From positions 496,001 through 560,000 of the forward strand of contig CALKUK010000012.1 in assembly GCA_937996655.1 (NCBI GenBank): 64,000 bases of DNA. Reading direction: 5' to 3'. The position numbers were made by a program, and so were the translations under genes. This stretch comes from an uncultured Sphingomonadaceae bacterium (GTDB lineage Bacteria > Pseudomonadota > Alphaproteobacteria > Sphingomonadales > Sphingomonadaceae). Positions 35,528 to 43,214 of this stretch are shown piece after piece (positions within the stretch are counted from its first letter, which is position 1; every line of letters begins with the position of its first letter). Below the pieces are notes generated by a model. That model saw nothing but the letters and a program-made list of their open reading frames with translations. It did no database searches and was not told where the DNA came from.

Positions 35528-36997
35528 GTGACGGCAACAATTGACATCGGCAGCGACAAGCTTGGCGCGCCGGTCCCCGTAGACATTGAAGAATTGTTGG
35601 CCACCCGCCTGCTTGTTCAGGGCAATAGCGGGTCGGGTAAATCACACCTGCTGCGCCGCTTGCTGGAAGAAAGCGCGCCGCTCGTCCAGCAGATCGTAAT
35701 CGACCCTGAAGGGGACTTTGTGACGCTGGCCGATGCGTTTGGCCACATCGTCATCGATGCTGGGGCCTATGACAATCGGGAGATTGTGCAGCTTGCCACG
35801 CGCGTGCGCGAACATCGCGCCTCGGTTGTCCTTGCGCTCGATAATCTTGAACTTGAAGCGCAGATGCGTTGTGCGGCGATGTTCCTGTCCACGTTGTTCG
35901 ATGCCCATCGCGATCACTGGTATCCCGCACTTGTCGTGGTCGATGAGGCGCAGATGTTTGCCCCTGCAGTTGCTGGGGATGTGTCCGATGAGACGCGACG
36001 AATCAGCCTTGGCGCAATGACCAACCTCATGTGCCGTGGTCGCAAACGCGGGCTGGCGGGGATCATCGCCACGCAGCGCTTGGCCAAGCTTGCCAAGAAC
36101 GTGGCAGCCGAAGCCTCCAACTTTCTGATGGGGCGCACCTTTCTCGATATCGACATGGCCCGCGCGGCAGACTTGCTCGGCATGGAGCGGCGCCAGGCAG
36201 AGGCCATCCGTGATCTGGAACGGGGGGAGTTTCTTGCCTTGGGGCCAGCGATCTGCCGTCGCCCGGTCTCTGTGCGGATCGGCAGCGTGCAAACCAGCAC
36301 AAGAATGGGAACGCATAGCCTTCTGCCCATGCCGTCTGCCTCAGGCGCGGCGATGCAGGCCAGCCTGTTTGATCCTGTGGCGGTTCCGTCACCTGCACTG
36401 GCTCCGGCCGTCGTCGTCGCGGAGCCAGCCTCGGCCACCAGCGAAGACCTGATGGAACAAATCGCCGGGGCGCAGGCCTGCGTCGTTGAGCAAGATGACA
36501 GTCCCTTGGCCCCCATGGCGGATGACATTGTCAACGAGATTTTGGAAGAAATGGCGCAGGACGATGAGTGTGCTTTTCAGCCAGCCGCGGCGCTTTATCA
36601 GGATTTCGTCGTGCGCTGCCGAATGCGCCACATGAAAGTTGCGCCGATTGATCTCGCGACCTTCCGCCGCAGATTTGCGATGGCCGTCGCGGGCATCCAC
36701 GATGACCGCGCTGCCGAATGGCAAGGCCTTGTGCAGCTTGCAGGCCGGGTAGAAGATGACATGCTTGCGCCCTTCCTGATGATTGGGCGGGCCGCATTGG
36801 CCGGGGCCCCATGTCCGAGCGATGAGGCGATTGCGCGGGCCTATGGCACGCGATCCCCCGGTCGGGTGCGGCGTCTGCTCGAACATATGGAGCGTAATGG
36901 GCTGATCGTGCTCCGCACCGACTTTGGTGGGAGGCGCTCTATTGGCGTCCCCGATCTCGGCCTTTCAACGGCAGCATCAGACGATCTGAAGGATTGA
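35528..36997 (+). CDS. HerA/FtsK-type P-loop ATPase with C-terminal winged-helix region
   Basis: A 489-residue DUF87-type ATPase. Walker A is GNSGSGKSH (32-40), an acidic Walker B is LVVVDEAQMFAP, and a later IIATQRLAKLAKNVAAEASNFLMGR matches the sensor/Q region of HerA-like enzymes. Unlike true HerA it lacks the N-terminal HAS barrel; the ATPase starts almost at once. Residues ~250-400 are a variable linker and the last ~100 look like a winged helix (DEAIARAYGTRSPGRVRRLLEHMERNGLIVLRT). The GTG start at 35528 has AGGGGGG in front. It likely moves or senses DNA, but the substrate is unknown. Confidence 0.75.
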   Translation: MTATIDIGSDKLGAPVPVDIEELLATRLLVQGNSGSGKSHLLRRLLEESAPLVQQIVIDPEGDFVTLADAFGHIVIDAGAYDNREIVQLATRVREHRASVVLALDNLELEAQMRCAAMFLSTLFDAHRDHWYPALVVVDEAQMFAPAVAGDVSDETRRISLGAMTNLMCRGRKRGLAGIIATQRLAKLAKNVAAEASNFLMGRTFLDIDMARAADLLGMERRQAEAIRDLERGEFLALGPAICRRPVSVRIGSVQTSTRMGTHSLLPMPSASGAAMQASLFDPVAVPSPALAPAVVVAEPASATSEDLMEQIAGAQACVVEQDDSPLAPMADDIVNEILEEMAQDDECAFQPAAALYQDFVVRCRMRHMKVAPIDLATFRRRFAMAVAGIHDDRAAEWQGLVQLAGRVEDDMLAPFLMIGRAALAGAPCPSDEAIARAYGTRSPGRVRRLLEHMERNGLIVLRTDFGGRRSIGVPDLGLSTAASDDLKD

Positions 36998-37011
36998 GCC
37001 GCAAAGGCGAC

Positions 37012-37039
37012 TTGACCGGTGAGGGAAACAGGCTAAGTC
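37012..37039 (+). promoter_or_regulatory. Probable promoter of tRNA-Val
   Basis: TTGACC (37012-37017), a 16-base spacer and TAAGTC (37034-37039), ending 16 bases before the mature tRNA. Confidence 0.45.
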
Positions 37040-37055
37040 CGCTTTTCCCGTGCAG

Positions 37056-37131
37056 GGGCGCTTAGCTCAGTTGGTAGAGCATCTCGTTTACACCGAGAGG
37101 GTCGGCGGTTCGAGCCCGTCAGCGCCCACCA
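37056..37131 (+). tRNA. tRNA-Val (anticodon TAC)
   Basis: A 76-base cloverleaf: acceptor GGGCGCT pairs with AGCGCCC, anticodon stem TCTCG/CGAGA with loop TTTACAC giving anticodon TAC (reads GTA), T arm GGCGGTTCGAGCCCGTC, and an encoded CCA end (37129-37131). A promoter-like sequence is just upstream. The next gene starts 26 bp later. Confidence 0.97.
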
Positions 37132-37156
37132 GCACAGGCCTTTGGGAGAGGGCCCT

Positions 37157-37978
37157 ATGTTTGCCGATCAGGTTTTCTGGATTACTGGTGCGTCTTCGGG
37201 CATTGGCGCGGCCTTCGCCCGCCAGTTGGCGAAACAATCTGCTTTTGTCATTTTGTCCGGCCGGAATGTCGACGCGCTGAACGCTGTCGCCGCCCAATGT
37301 GGTGCTGGTCGCACGCTCGTCTTGCCCTTTGAAACGACCGACTATGACGCGCTTCCAGCTGTCGTTGAAACGGCCTGGGCTTGGCGCGGGCATATTGACG
37401 GGCTCATCAACAATGCGGGTATTTCGCAGCGCAGCCTCGCCATTGAAACGCAGTTCCCGGTCTATCAGAAGGTCGTGGATGTCGATCTGCTGGCACCGAT
37501 TGCGCTGACGCAGCTGGTGCTGCCGCGCATGGTGGCGCGCAAATCCGGTCGGCTCGCGTTCATTTCCAGCGTTGCTGGCAAAGTCGGCTCCCCCATGCGC
37601 ACCGCCTATTCTGCGGCCAAGCACGGGCTGGTGGGTTATGCAGATGCTCTGCGCGTGGAATCGGCGGCCCTTGGTCTGCAGGTCCATGTCATCACACCCG
37701 GTTCGATCAAAACCGATGTCTCCCGCAATGCGGTCGTCGCAGATGGATCGCGCCGGGGTGTATCGGACCCGGCGATTGAAAACGGGCTGGATCCGGACCA
37801 TGCCGTCAAACTCATGCTCAAAGCCATGGCGCGGGGGGATCGTGAGATCCTGATCGCGCGCGGAGTGGAGCGCACGATTTCCCGCCTGAGGCGCCTGTCC
37901 CCCAACAAGTTGTTCGACATGATGGAGCAGATGATGGGGGCTGGCTACGCCGAACGCATGAAGCGCGGCGAAGACTAA
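37157..37978 (+). CDS. Short-chain dehydrogenase/reductase
   Basis: A 273-residue classical SDR from the ATG at 37157, with GGGAGAGGG upstream. The cofactor loop is TGASSGIGAAFA, then LINNAGISQRS, active-site Ser in ISSVAGKVGSP and YSAAKHG (Tyr and Lys), and PGSIKTDVS. The C-terminal ~70 residues resemble the DHRS7 group. The substrate cannot be told. Its end overlaps the convergent acyltransferase gene by 4 bp. Confidence 0.88.
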   Translation: MFADQVFWITGASSGIGAAFARQLAKQSAFVILSGRNVDALNAVAAQCGAGRTLVLPFETTDYDALPAVVETAWAWRGHIDGLINNAGISQRSLAIETQFPVYQKVVDVDLLAPIALTQLVLPRMVARKSGRLAFISSVAGKVGSPMRTAYSAAKHGLVGYADALRVESAALGLQVHVITPGSIKTDVSRNAVVADGSRRGVSDPAIENGLDPDHAVKLMLKAMARGDREILIARGVERTISRLRRLSPNKLFDMMEQMMGAGYAERMKRGED

Positions 37979-38571
37979 ATCTGGCCGAAGTCGACGCTGC
38001 CCTGTCGCGGATATTTGGGTGTCGTCGTCTGGTAGAAGGCCAGCACCTTCTCCATATCCTTGGCATAGTCACCAGTTGGCCAGAAAGCCTCGGCAAGCCC
38101 CACGCGCTTGCGGGCATAGTCCATCATCCCGATGACCAGCGGCACGTTGGCCTGCATCGCGATATGGTAGAAGCCCGTCTTCCAGCGGGCAACTGCAGAG
38201 CGCGTGCCTTCCGGCGCGATCGTCAACATGAACTCGTCACGGCTGGCGAATTCCTCCGCAATCGACTGGACATAATTTTGCGAGCTTGACCGGTCGACAG
38301 GGATGCCGCCCAATTCTCGCAACGCCTTTCCGAATGGCCAGCGGAAGAGAGACTTTTTACCCATAAAAGACAATGGGATATTGAGAGATGTTGCCGCGCC
38401 AAGAAAGAAGACGAAATCCCAGTTGCTGGTATGGGGGGCGGCGATGACCACGCATTTGCGCAGGTCCGGGTTCGCGTTGACCTCCGTCCACCCCTGCCGC
38501 TTATAATACCACATCACCACACCGCGGATTGCGCGGGCCAGCCAAGACAGACGTGTGTTCGCTGATGTCAC
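37975..38571 (-). CDS. 1-acyl-sn-glycerol-3-phosphate acyltransferase-like (PlsC fold)
   Basis: A 198-residue acyltransferase. The usual HX4D motif appears as HTSNWD, with GGIPVDRSSSQN and the substrate motif IAPEGTRS, all diagnostic of the PlsC superfamily. I place the start at a GTG (38571) just after GGGGGAGGAATTT; a TTG 30 bases upstream is less likely. The small size suits a lysophospholipid or other lipid acyltransferase at the inner membrane. Confidence 0.85.
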   Translation of the reverse strand: MTSANTRLSWLARAIRGVVMWYYKRQGWTEVNANPDLRKCVVIAAPHTSNWDFVFFLGAATSLNIPLSFMGKKSLFRWPFGKALRELGGIPVDRSSSQNYVQSIAEEFASRDEFMLTIAPEGTRSAVARWKTGFYHIAMQANVPLVIGMMDYARKRVGLAEAFWPTGDYAKDMEKVLAFYQTTTPKYPRQGSVDFGQI

Positions 38572-38663
38572 CAAATTCCTCCCCCGGACGTTGCTGGGCA
38601 ACGTTCTGGGCGGGGTGATCGTCTGTCTCTTAACCTAGGTCAAGTTTCTGATGTGGCGCGGGC

Positions 38664-40385
38664 TTATTTGCCCTGGCTACGCCAGCGCTTAATCACACGG
38701 TCGATGATTTCTTCCTCCCCGCCCGACTGCTTCCACAGTTCGGAAAAGAGCGGGTCAGTCGATGCCGGCCGCTTATTTTCTTCCAGATTGTCAAAGGCGA
38801 CGCGGATTGGGATCGCAACGCCTTCGCCGCACATGATCGCCTCACGGTTGCGCAAGGCAGGAATGATGTCGAGGAAGCCGCGCGCGCCTTCGGGCATGGC
38901 TGCTTTCACAAAAGCTTGGTCGCGTTCGTTGTTGAGGCGCATCGCGATGATCGTGCCGCATTGGGAGAGCACGCCTTCCGCGAGGTCCGACGGACGCTGG
39001 GTGATCAGCCCCAGAGAGACACCGTATTTACGGCCTTCCTTGGCGATGCGGCCCAGGATCTTTCCGACCGAGCTCTTATGCGCGTCGCGTTCTGACGGCA
39101 CGTAACGGTGCGCTTCTTCGCAGACGAGGAGGATCGGGCGCTGCGGCTCATTGCGCGACCAGATCGCATAGTCGAACACCATGCGAGACAGCATGGCGAC
39201 TACGACCGATGTGATGTCGGATGGCACACCCGACACGTCGATGATCGAAATCGGCTTGCCGTCGCCCGGCAGGCGGAAAATCCGGCTCAGGAAGTCCGCC
39301 ATCGTGTCGGCGACGAGCATGCCGGAGAACATGAAGGCATAGCGCGGGTCGGCCTTTATCTCCTCAATCTTCGATTTCAGGCGGGAATAGGGGGCGTTGT
39401 CGCCTGATTTGTCCAGACGCCCCATTTCCGCCTGCAGCACGGCCGACAGGTCGGACAAGAGATAGGGGATGGGGGAGTCGACGGTCAGCTTGGCAATACC
39501 CTGCGCCACGCGGCTCTTCTGGCGAGCGCTCAGCAGGCATTTGGCGAGAATGTCAGCATCGATCTGCCGCTCATTCCCGGTTGAGGTGAGGAAGACTTCG
39601 CAATGTTCCTCAAAATTCATGAGCCAATAGGGCATCTGGAGATTGCTGACATCGTACAGCGCGCCGTTGGTCTTGAACGCGGCGGAATATTCGCCGTGCG
39701 GGTCAATCATCACGATATGCCCCTGCGGTGCGAGTTCGCAAATGCGGTGGAGGATCAGCGCCGCCGACGTCGATTTACCGGTACCTGTCGAGCCAAGCAG
39801 CGCGAAATGTTTACCGAGCATCGCGTCAATGTAGAGCGCGCCGCGGACGTCGCGGGTCGGGTGGACAATGCCGACTTCGATGTTGGCTTTATCCTCTGCA
39901 GCATACATCTGGCGGACATCGTCTGATGTAACGGCATAGACCGGCGTGCCGGGGGCCGGATACCGGGTAATGCCGCGACGGAAATTATAGACTTTGCCTG
40001 TCAGGCGCTCTTCATCGCCTTCGCCAAGATAATCGATGGACGCTGTGATGAGTTGTTCAGAGCGGGTATCAAGGCTCAGCGTCCGGACGTTGGCCAAGAG
40101 CCAGGTTGACCCGACGCGGATCTTGATCTGCCCGCCCACCTGCCCTGACATGGCGAGGCAGGAATCCGAAACCTGCTCAGCCAGCGGCAACAGCTTATCG
40201 CCGAAGAACACAACCTTGGAGCCCGACCCCGAAATGTCGACGACAAGGCCGATCTCAATCAAATTCTGGTTTGAGGTCGCAAACTGTCCGGCCCGAGAGT
40301 CGGCGGATGGCGGGGCGGATGCCTCATTTTGGTGAGGAATCTGCTCGTTCCGTGGTTCAAACCCAACCGGCCGAATAACGTCCAT
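38664..40385 (-). CDS. HerA-type DNA translocase (HAS barrel plus FtsK-like ATPase)
   Basis: A 573-residue HerA-like protein. The HAS-barrel N-terminus includes LIEIGLVVDISGSGSKVVFF; the ATPase has Walker A LLGSTGTGKSTSA, Walker B-like ILLVCEEAHRYVP, and GLITQRPSDLAEGVLSQCGTIIAMRLNNERDQ with the HerA arginine region. HerA hexamers normally work with the nuclease NurA in end resection, but no NurA gene is visible here. It lies 1.7 kb from a second ATPase of the same superfamily. Confidence 0.85.
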   Translation of the reverse strand: MDVIRPVGFEPRNEQIPHQNEASAPPSADSRAGQFATSNQNLIEIGLVVDISGSGSKVVFFGDKLLPLAEQVSDSCLAMSGQVGGQIKIRVGSTWLLANVRTLSLDTRSEQLITASIDYLGEGDEERLTGKVYNFRRGITRYPAPGTPVYAVTSDDVRQMYAAEDKANIEVGIVHPTRDVRGALYIDAMLGKHFALLGSTGTGKSTSAALILHRICELAPQGHIVMIDPHGEYSAAFKTNGALYDVSNLQMPYWLMNFEEHCEVFLTSTGNERQIDADILAKCLLSARQKSRVAQGIAKLTVDSPIPYLLSDLSAVLQAEMGRLDKSGDNAPYSRLKSKIEEIKADPRYAFMFSGMLVADTMADFLSRIFRLPGDGKPISIIDVSGVPSDITSVVVAMLSRMVFDYAIWSRNEPQRPILLVCEEAHRYVPSERDAHKSSVGKILGRIAKEGRKYGVSLGLITQRPSDLAEGVLSQCGTIIAMRLNNERDQAFVKAAMPEGARGFLDIIPALRNREAIMCGEGVAIPIRVAFDNLEENKRPASTDPLFSELWKQSGGEEEIIDRVIKRWRSQGK

Positions 40386-40403
40386 TTTCGTACGACTTTC
40401 TTC

Positions 40404-40429
40404 TGTCTAAGCATCTAAGGCCTTAGACA
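40404..40429 (-). promoter_or_regulatory. Inverted repeat upstream of the HerA-type gene
   Basis: TGTCTAAG (40404-40411) and CTTAGACA (40422-40429) with a 10-base spacer that itself overlaps the 12-bp palindrome CTAAGGCCTTAG. It is 19 bp before the HerA ATG. No T run follows on either strand, so an operator is likelier than a terminator. Confidence 0.4.
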
Positions 40430-40456
40430 AAGTCGGTTAACAAAGCCGAAATGGCC

Positions 40457-41221
40457 TTAAATTCGCCGAAAAAGCGCGGCAGCGCCCCACCCGAGACTGA
40501 GCGAAAGGGCAACAGCTGCGAGTCCATAGAGGATCGGGTGATTGACGGCACTTTCTGCCACGAAGCGCTCAAAGCCCGATTTTCCGATTTCCACATCCCT
40601 GCTGGCGGCGGCCAAGACCTTCCCGTTGCGGATAAGGAAGGTTTCGGCCGTGTAGGTCCCCACCGGCACTCGTGCCGGGATGTAGAGCCGCGCGCGATAG
40701 AGCACACCGTCCGAGATTTCGACTGTTCCGGGAGATTCAGCGTACAGCGTATTGCGTAGCCGAAGATCGATCAGCCCGTTTTCAAAGCGCTGCTGAACAT
40801 CTGGCGCTTCTCCGCTGGCGGGGGAGAGTTGCAGGTTGTGAATGCCGAGTTCGTAAATCGCAGCCGTCCGTTCATCGACCAACTGCTTGAGCGGTTTGGA
40901 ACTTGCGATGGCATAATAGGCCGGCGCGGACCGGAACCGCGCCGATTCCGCATTGACCCAGATGAGGCCACCCAGCTTTTGCTTTTCCCGCACGATCATG
41001 GACTGTGACGGCCCGCGCAGGACCACGACAATATCCGCATCCTCGGACGGCAAGCGTCCGCCCGGATAGAGGATCGCGCCAAAGAGCAGCAGCTCTGCGC
41101 CAGTGAAGCTGTAGACAATGTCAATCTTGCGCTGGGAGACATCCGGCACGAGTACCGGATTGGCAGCTGCCAGAGACAAGAGGGCCAGGGGCAGCAGGGC
41201 GAGGCGCTTTAGCCAGTTCAT
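40457..41221 (-). CDS. TIGR02186-type membrane protein (TauE neighbour family)
   Basis: A 254-residue envelope protein from the ATG at 41221, which overlaps the TauE-like stop (ATGA). It has a signal peptide (LKRLALLPLALLSLAAANP) and one C-terminal membrane helix (ILYGLAAVALSLSLGWGAAALF). The body fits the alphaproteobacterial family known as TIGR02186, with IDIVYSFTGAELLLFGAILYPGG and GTYTAETFLIRNGKVL. This family regularly sits beside sulfite exporter TauE/SafE genes, as here. Its role is unknown; a structural or regulatory partner of the exporter is inferred from the pairing. Confidence 0.7.
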   Translation of the reverse strand: MNWLKRLALLPLALLSLAAANPVLVPDVSQRKIDIVYSFTGAELLLFGAILYPGGRLPSEDADIVVVLRGPSQSMIVREKQKLGGLIWVNAESARFRSAPAYYAIASSKPLKQLVDERTAAIYELGIHNLQLSPASGEAPDVQQRFENGLIDLRLRNTLYAESPGTVEISDGVLYRARLYIPARVPVGTYTAETFLIRNGKVLAAASRDVEIGKSGFERFVAESAVNHPILYGLAAVALSLSLGWGAAALFRRI

Positions 41222-42132
41222 GACAGATGCACCGTGTAGATTTCCGGAGGACGCCAGCCCAGACCAAGCGCCAGCCAGATGGCGAGCAGCAGAATGACCA
41301 CGGCAAGGCCGAGCCGGAGCCAGTCCGGCGGCAGCTTTGAGGCCAACCTTGTGCCCATTTGGGCCCCGATGACGCTGCCGATCAGCAAAAGTCCGGCAAG
41401 AACAATGTCGACCGCGTGTGTGGTCACGGAATGCACCATCGTCGTGATCGCAGTGACGAACAGGATCTGGAACAGCGATGTCCCCACCACTACTCGGGTC
41501 GACATGCCTAGGAGGTAGATCATGGCGGGCACAAGGATGAAGCCGCCCCCAACGCCCAACAGCACCGTCAGGATGCCGACTAAAAAGCCGAGGGCAAGTG
41601 GCGCAAGCGGAGAGATGTAAAGGCCCGAGGCGTAAAACCGCCACCGCAAAGGGAGATTGGCGACCATCGGATGGTGGCGGCGTTTGCGTGCGGGCTGGGC
41701 AACGCCGGACCGTTTGGCGCTGATCGCAGCCCAGGCGTCGCGGGCCATCAGGGTGCCGATCACACCCAGCAGCACCACGTAGAGAATGGCGATGATCGTA
41801 TCCATCTGTCCCGCGCTTTCCAGCACCGCGAAGATGCCGGCGCCGCCGACTGAGCCGGCCAGTCCGCCCGCCACGAGGACACTGCCCATTTGCCAGTCCA
41901 CGCCGTCACGCTGCCAATGGGCAAGAACGCCTGAGACGCTGGCCCCTGTCACCTGCGTGGTTGCAGATGCGGCCGCAACGGTCGGTGGAATCCCATAAAG
42001 GATGAGCAGCGGCGTTGTGAGGAAGCCGCCGCCTACGCCAAACATGCCAGACAAAATGCCGACCGCGCCGCCCAGCAGCACGACCACCAGCGCATTCACG
42101 GACATGTTGGCAATCGGCAGGTAGATGTCCAT
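41218..42132 (-). CDS. Sulfite exporter TauE/SafE family protein
   Basis: A 304-residue integral membrane protein with about eight helices in the two repeated halves typical of the family. Both repeats open with a glycine-rich loop, VGILSGMFGVGGGFLTTPLLILYGIP and VGILTVLLGVGGGFILVPAMIYLLGM. TauE/SafE proteins export sulfite, sulfonates or other small anions. A 4-bp overlap joins it to the TIGR02186-type gene, so they are co-transcribed. The substrate is not shown by sequence. Confidence 0.88.
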   Translation of the reverse strand: MDIYLPIANMSVNALVVVLLGGAVGILSGMFGVGGGFLTTPLLILYGIPPTVAAASATTQVTGASVSGVLAHWQRDGVDWQMGSVLVAGGLAGSVGGAGIFAVLESAGQMDTIIAILYVVLLGVIGTLMARDAWAAISAKRSGVAQPARKRRHHPMVANLPLRWRFYASGLYISPLAPLALGFLVGILTVLLGVGGGFILVPAMIYLLGMSTRVVVGTSLFQILFVTAITTMVHSVTTHAVDIVLAGLLLIGSVIGAQMGTRLASKLPPDWLRLGLAVVILLLAIWLALGLGWRPPEIYTVHLS

Positions 42133-42179
42133 TTCACCGACGGTCCTAGCCTCTGTTGCGGCAGACCGAAAGCGTTCTC

Positions 42180-43214
42180 TCAGAAATCCTTCGACATGCT
42201 GATCGCGACGCCGGAGCCGGGGCGCGCATCACCGGAAATGCGCACGCGCCAATCCAGTGTCAGACGCAAGTTGAGGGCCTGTGGTCCGACCATCGTTGAG
42301 GCACTCGGCCCGACATCCAGCCGATTGATGCGGGGCTGGAGGCCCCCCCATAGACCCAAGCCAAGGGCGCTGCCGTGACCTACAGATCGGCGGAGCGTCG
42401 CTGCTCCCTCCGCAAATAGAGATGGGTGCTGCGTGCCTACCATTCCGGCTTGTGCGTAGATGTCGGTTTGCCAGTCGCCGTTCGGCCACTGTTTCGTTGC
42501 GCCACCTGCAACAAAGATCGACGTGACATCGCGGGCTTGAGTGGCACCGCGCAACCGGCGCTCCACAATCAGTTCCACCGGGATGCCCTGAAATGGGCGG
42601 AGGCTGATGCCCGGCGCAACCTCATAGTCCTTTGGCCGATGAAGGGGCGCAGTGGCCCGCAGGGACGCGCGCAGGCGATCCTGGAAGGCGAAGGGCAGGA
42701 TAAAGCGAGCACCCACCTGACTGCCTCCCAACTGTCCGCCAGTCCCAAGAGATTGTCCTGCGGCATCTGGCCGCCAGATAAGCCACCCGCCACCGTGCAG
42801 CGCCTGGCGGAATGCGGGAGCAGACGGGGTGTGGGCGGCCGAAGGTGCTTCCACGTTCGTGGCAAGACGGGGATCGTCTTGCCTGTCCAATGCGGAGGGC
42901 AAGGGGGCGAATGGCTCGGGGAGCGCCGTCTCTTCTGGGGCCGTCCCCATCCTGCTCAACGTCATGATGGCGCGTCGGTGGGGAGAGGAGGGGAGGGGCA
43001 CAAGCGGGTGCGGGCGCAATAGAGGCTGTGGAACGACATTGGCGCCTGTCTTGGCGGTATTTGGCGGCTTGGGGCGAGTTCCCGCAAATTCGTCGGGCGC
43101 CGGCGCGCTCGGCAACCGGTGGTTCCAATAGACGACGCCTCCACGACCTACGATCCACAGCACGACAACCAGCGCCAACGCTTCCATCGATCGGGCACGC
43201 CGTGGGTTCGTCAT
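42180..43214 (-). CDS. NfrA C-terminal-domain-like protein (short form)
   Basis: A 344-residue protein with an N-terminal membrane anchor (about residues 11-29), a Pro-rich linker to ~140, and a beta-rich C-terminal half. The end (GLWGGLQPRINRLDVGPSASTM, then LDWRVRISGDARPGSGVAISMSKDF) resembles the C-terminal domain of NfrA, the outer membrane partner of NfrB. The long TPR body of E. coli NfrA is missing. It starts on the stop of the NfrB-like gene (ATGA), so it is the third gene of that operon. Whether it forms a pore is unknown. Confidence 0.65.
   Translation of the reverse strand: MTNPRRARSMEALALVVVLWIVGRGGVVYWNHRLPSAPAPDEFAGTRPKPPNTAKTGANVVPQPLLRPHPLVPLPSSPHRRAIMTLSRMGTAPEETALPEPFAPLPSALDRQDDPRLATNVEAPSAAHTPSAPAFRQALHGGGWLIWRPDAAGQSLGTGGQLGGSQVGARFILPFAFQDRLRASLRATAPLHRPKDYEVAPGISLRPFQGIPVELIVERRLRGATQARDVTSIFVAGGATKQWPNGDWQTDIYAQAGMVGTQHPSLFAEGAATLRRSVGHGSALGLGLWGGLQPRINRLDVGPSASTMVGPQALNLRLTLDWRVRISGDARPGSGVAISMSKDF

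Noticed and set aside
37056..37131. tRNA-Val as an attachment site for an integrated element
   Set aside because: No integrase and no repeat of the tRNA 3' end were noticed downstream; the flanking genes look like ordinary core genes.
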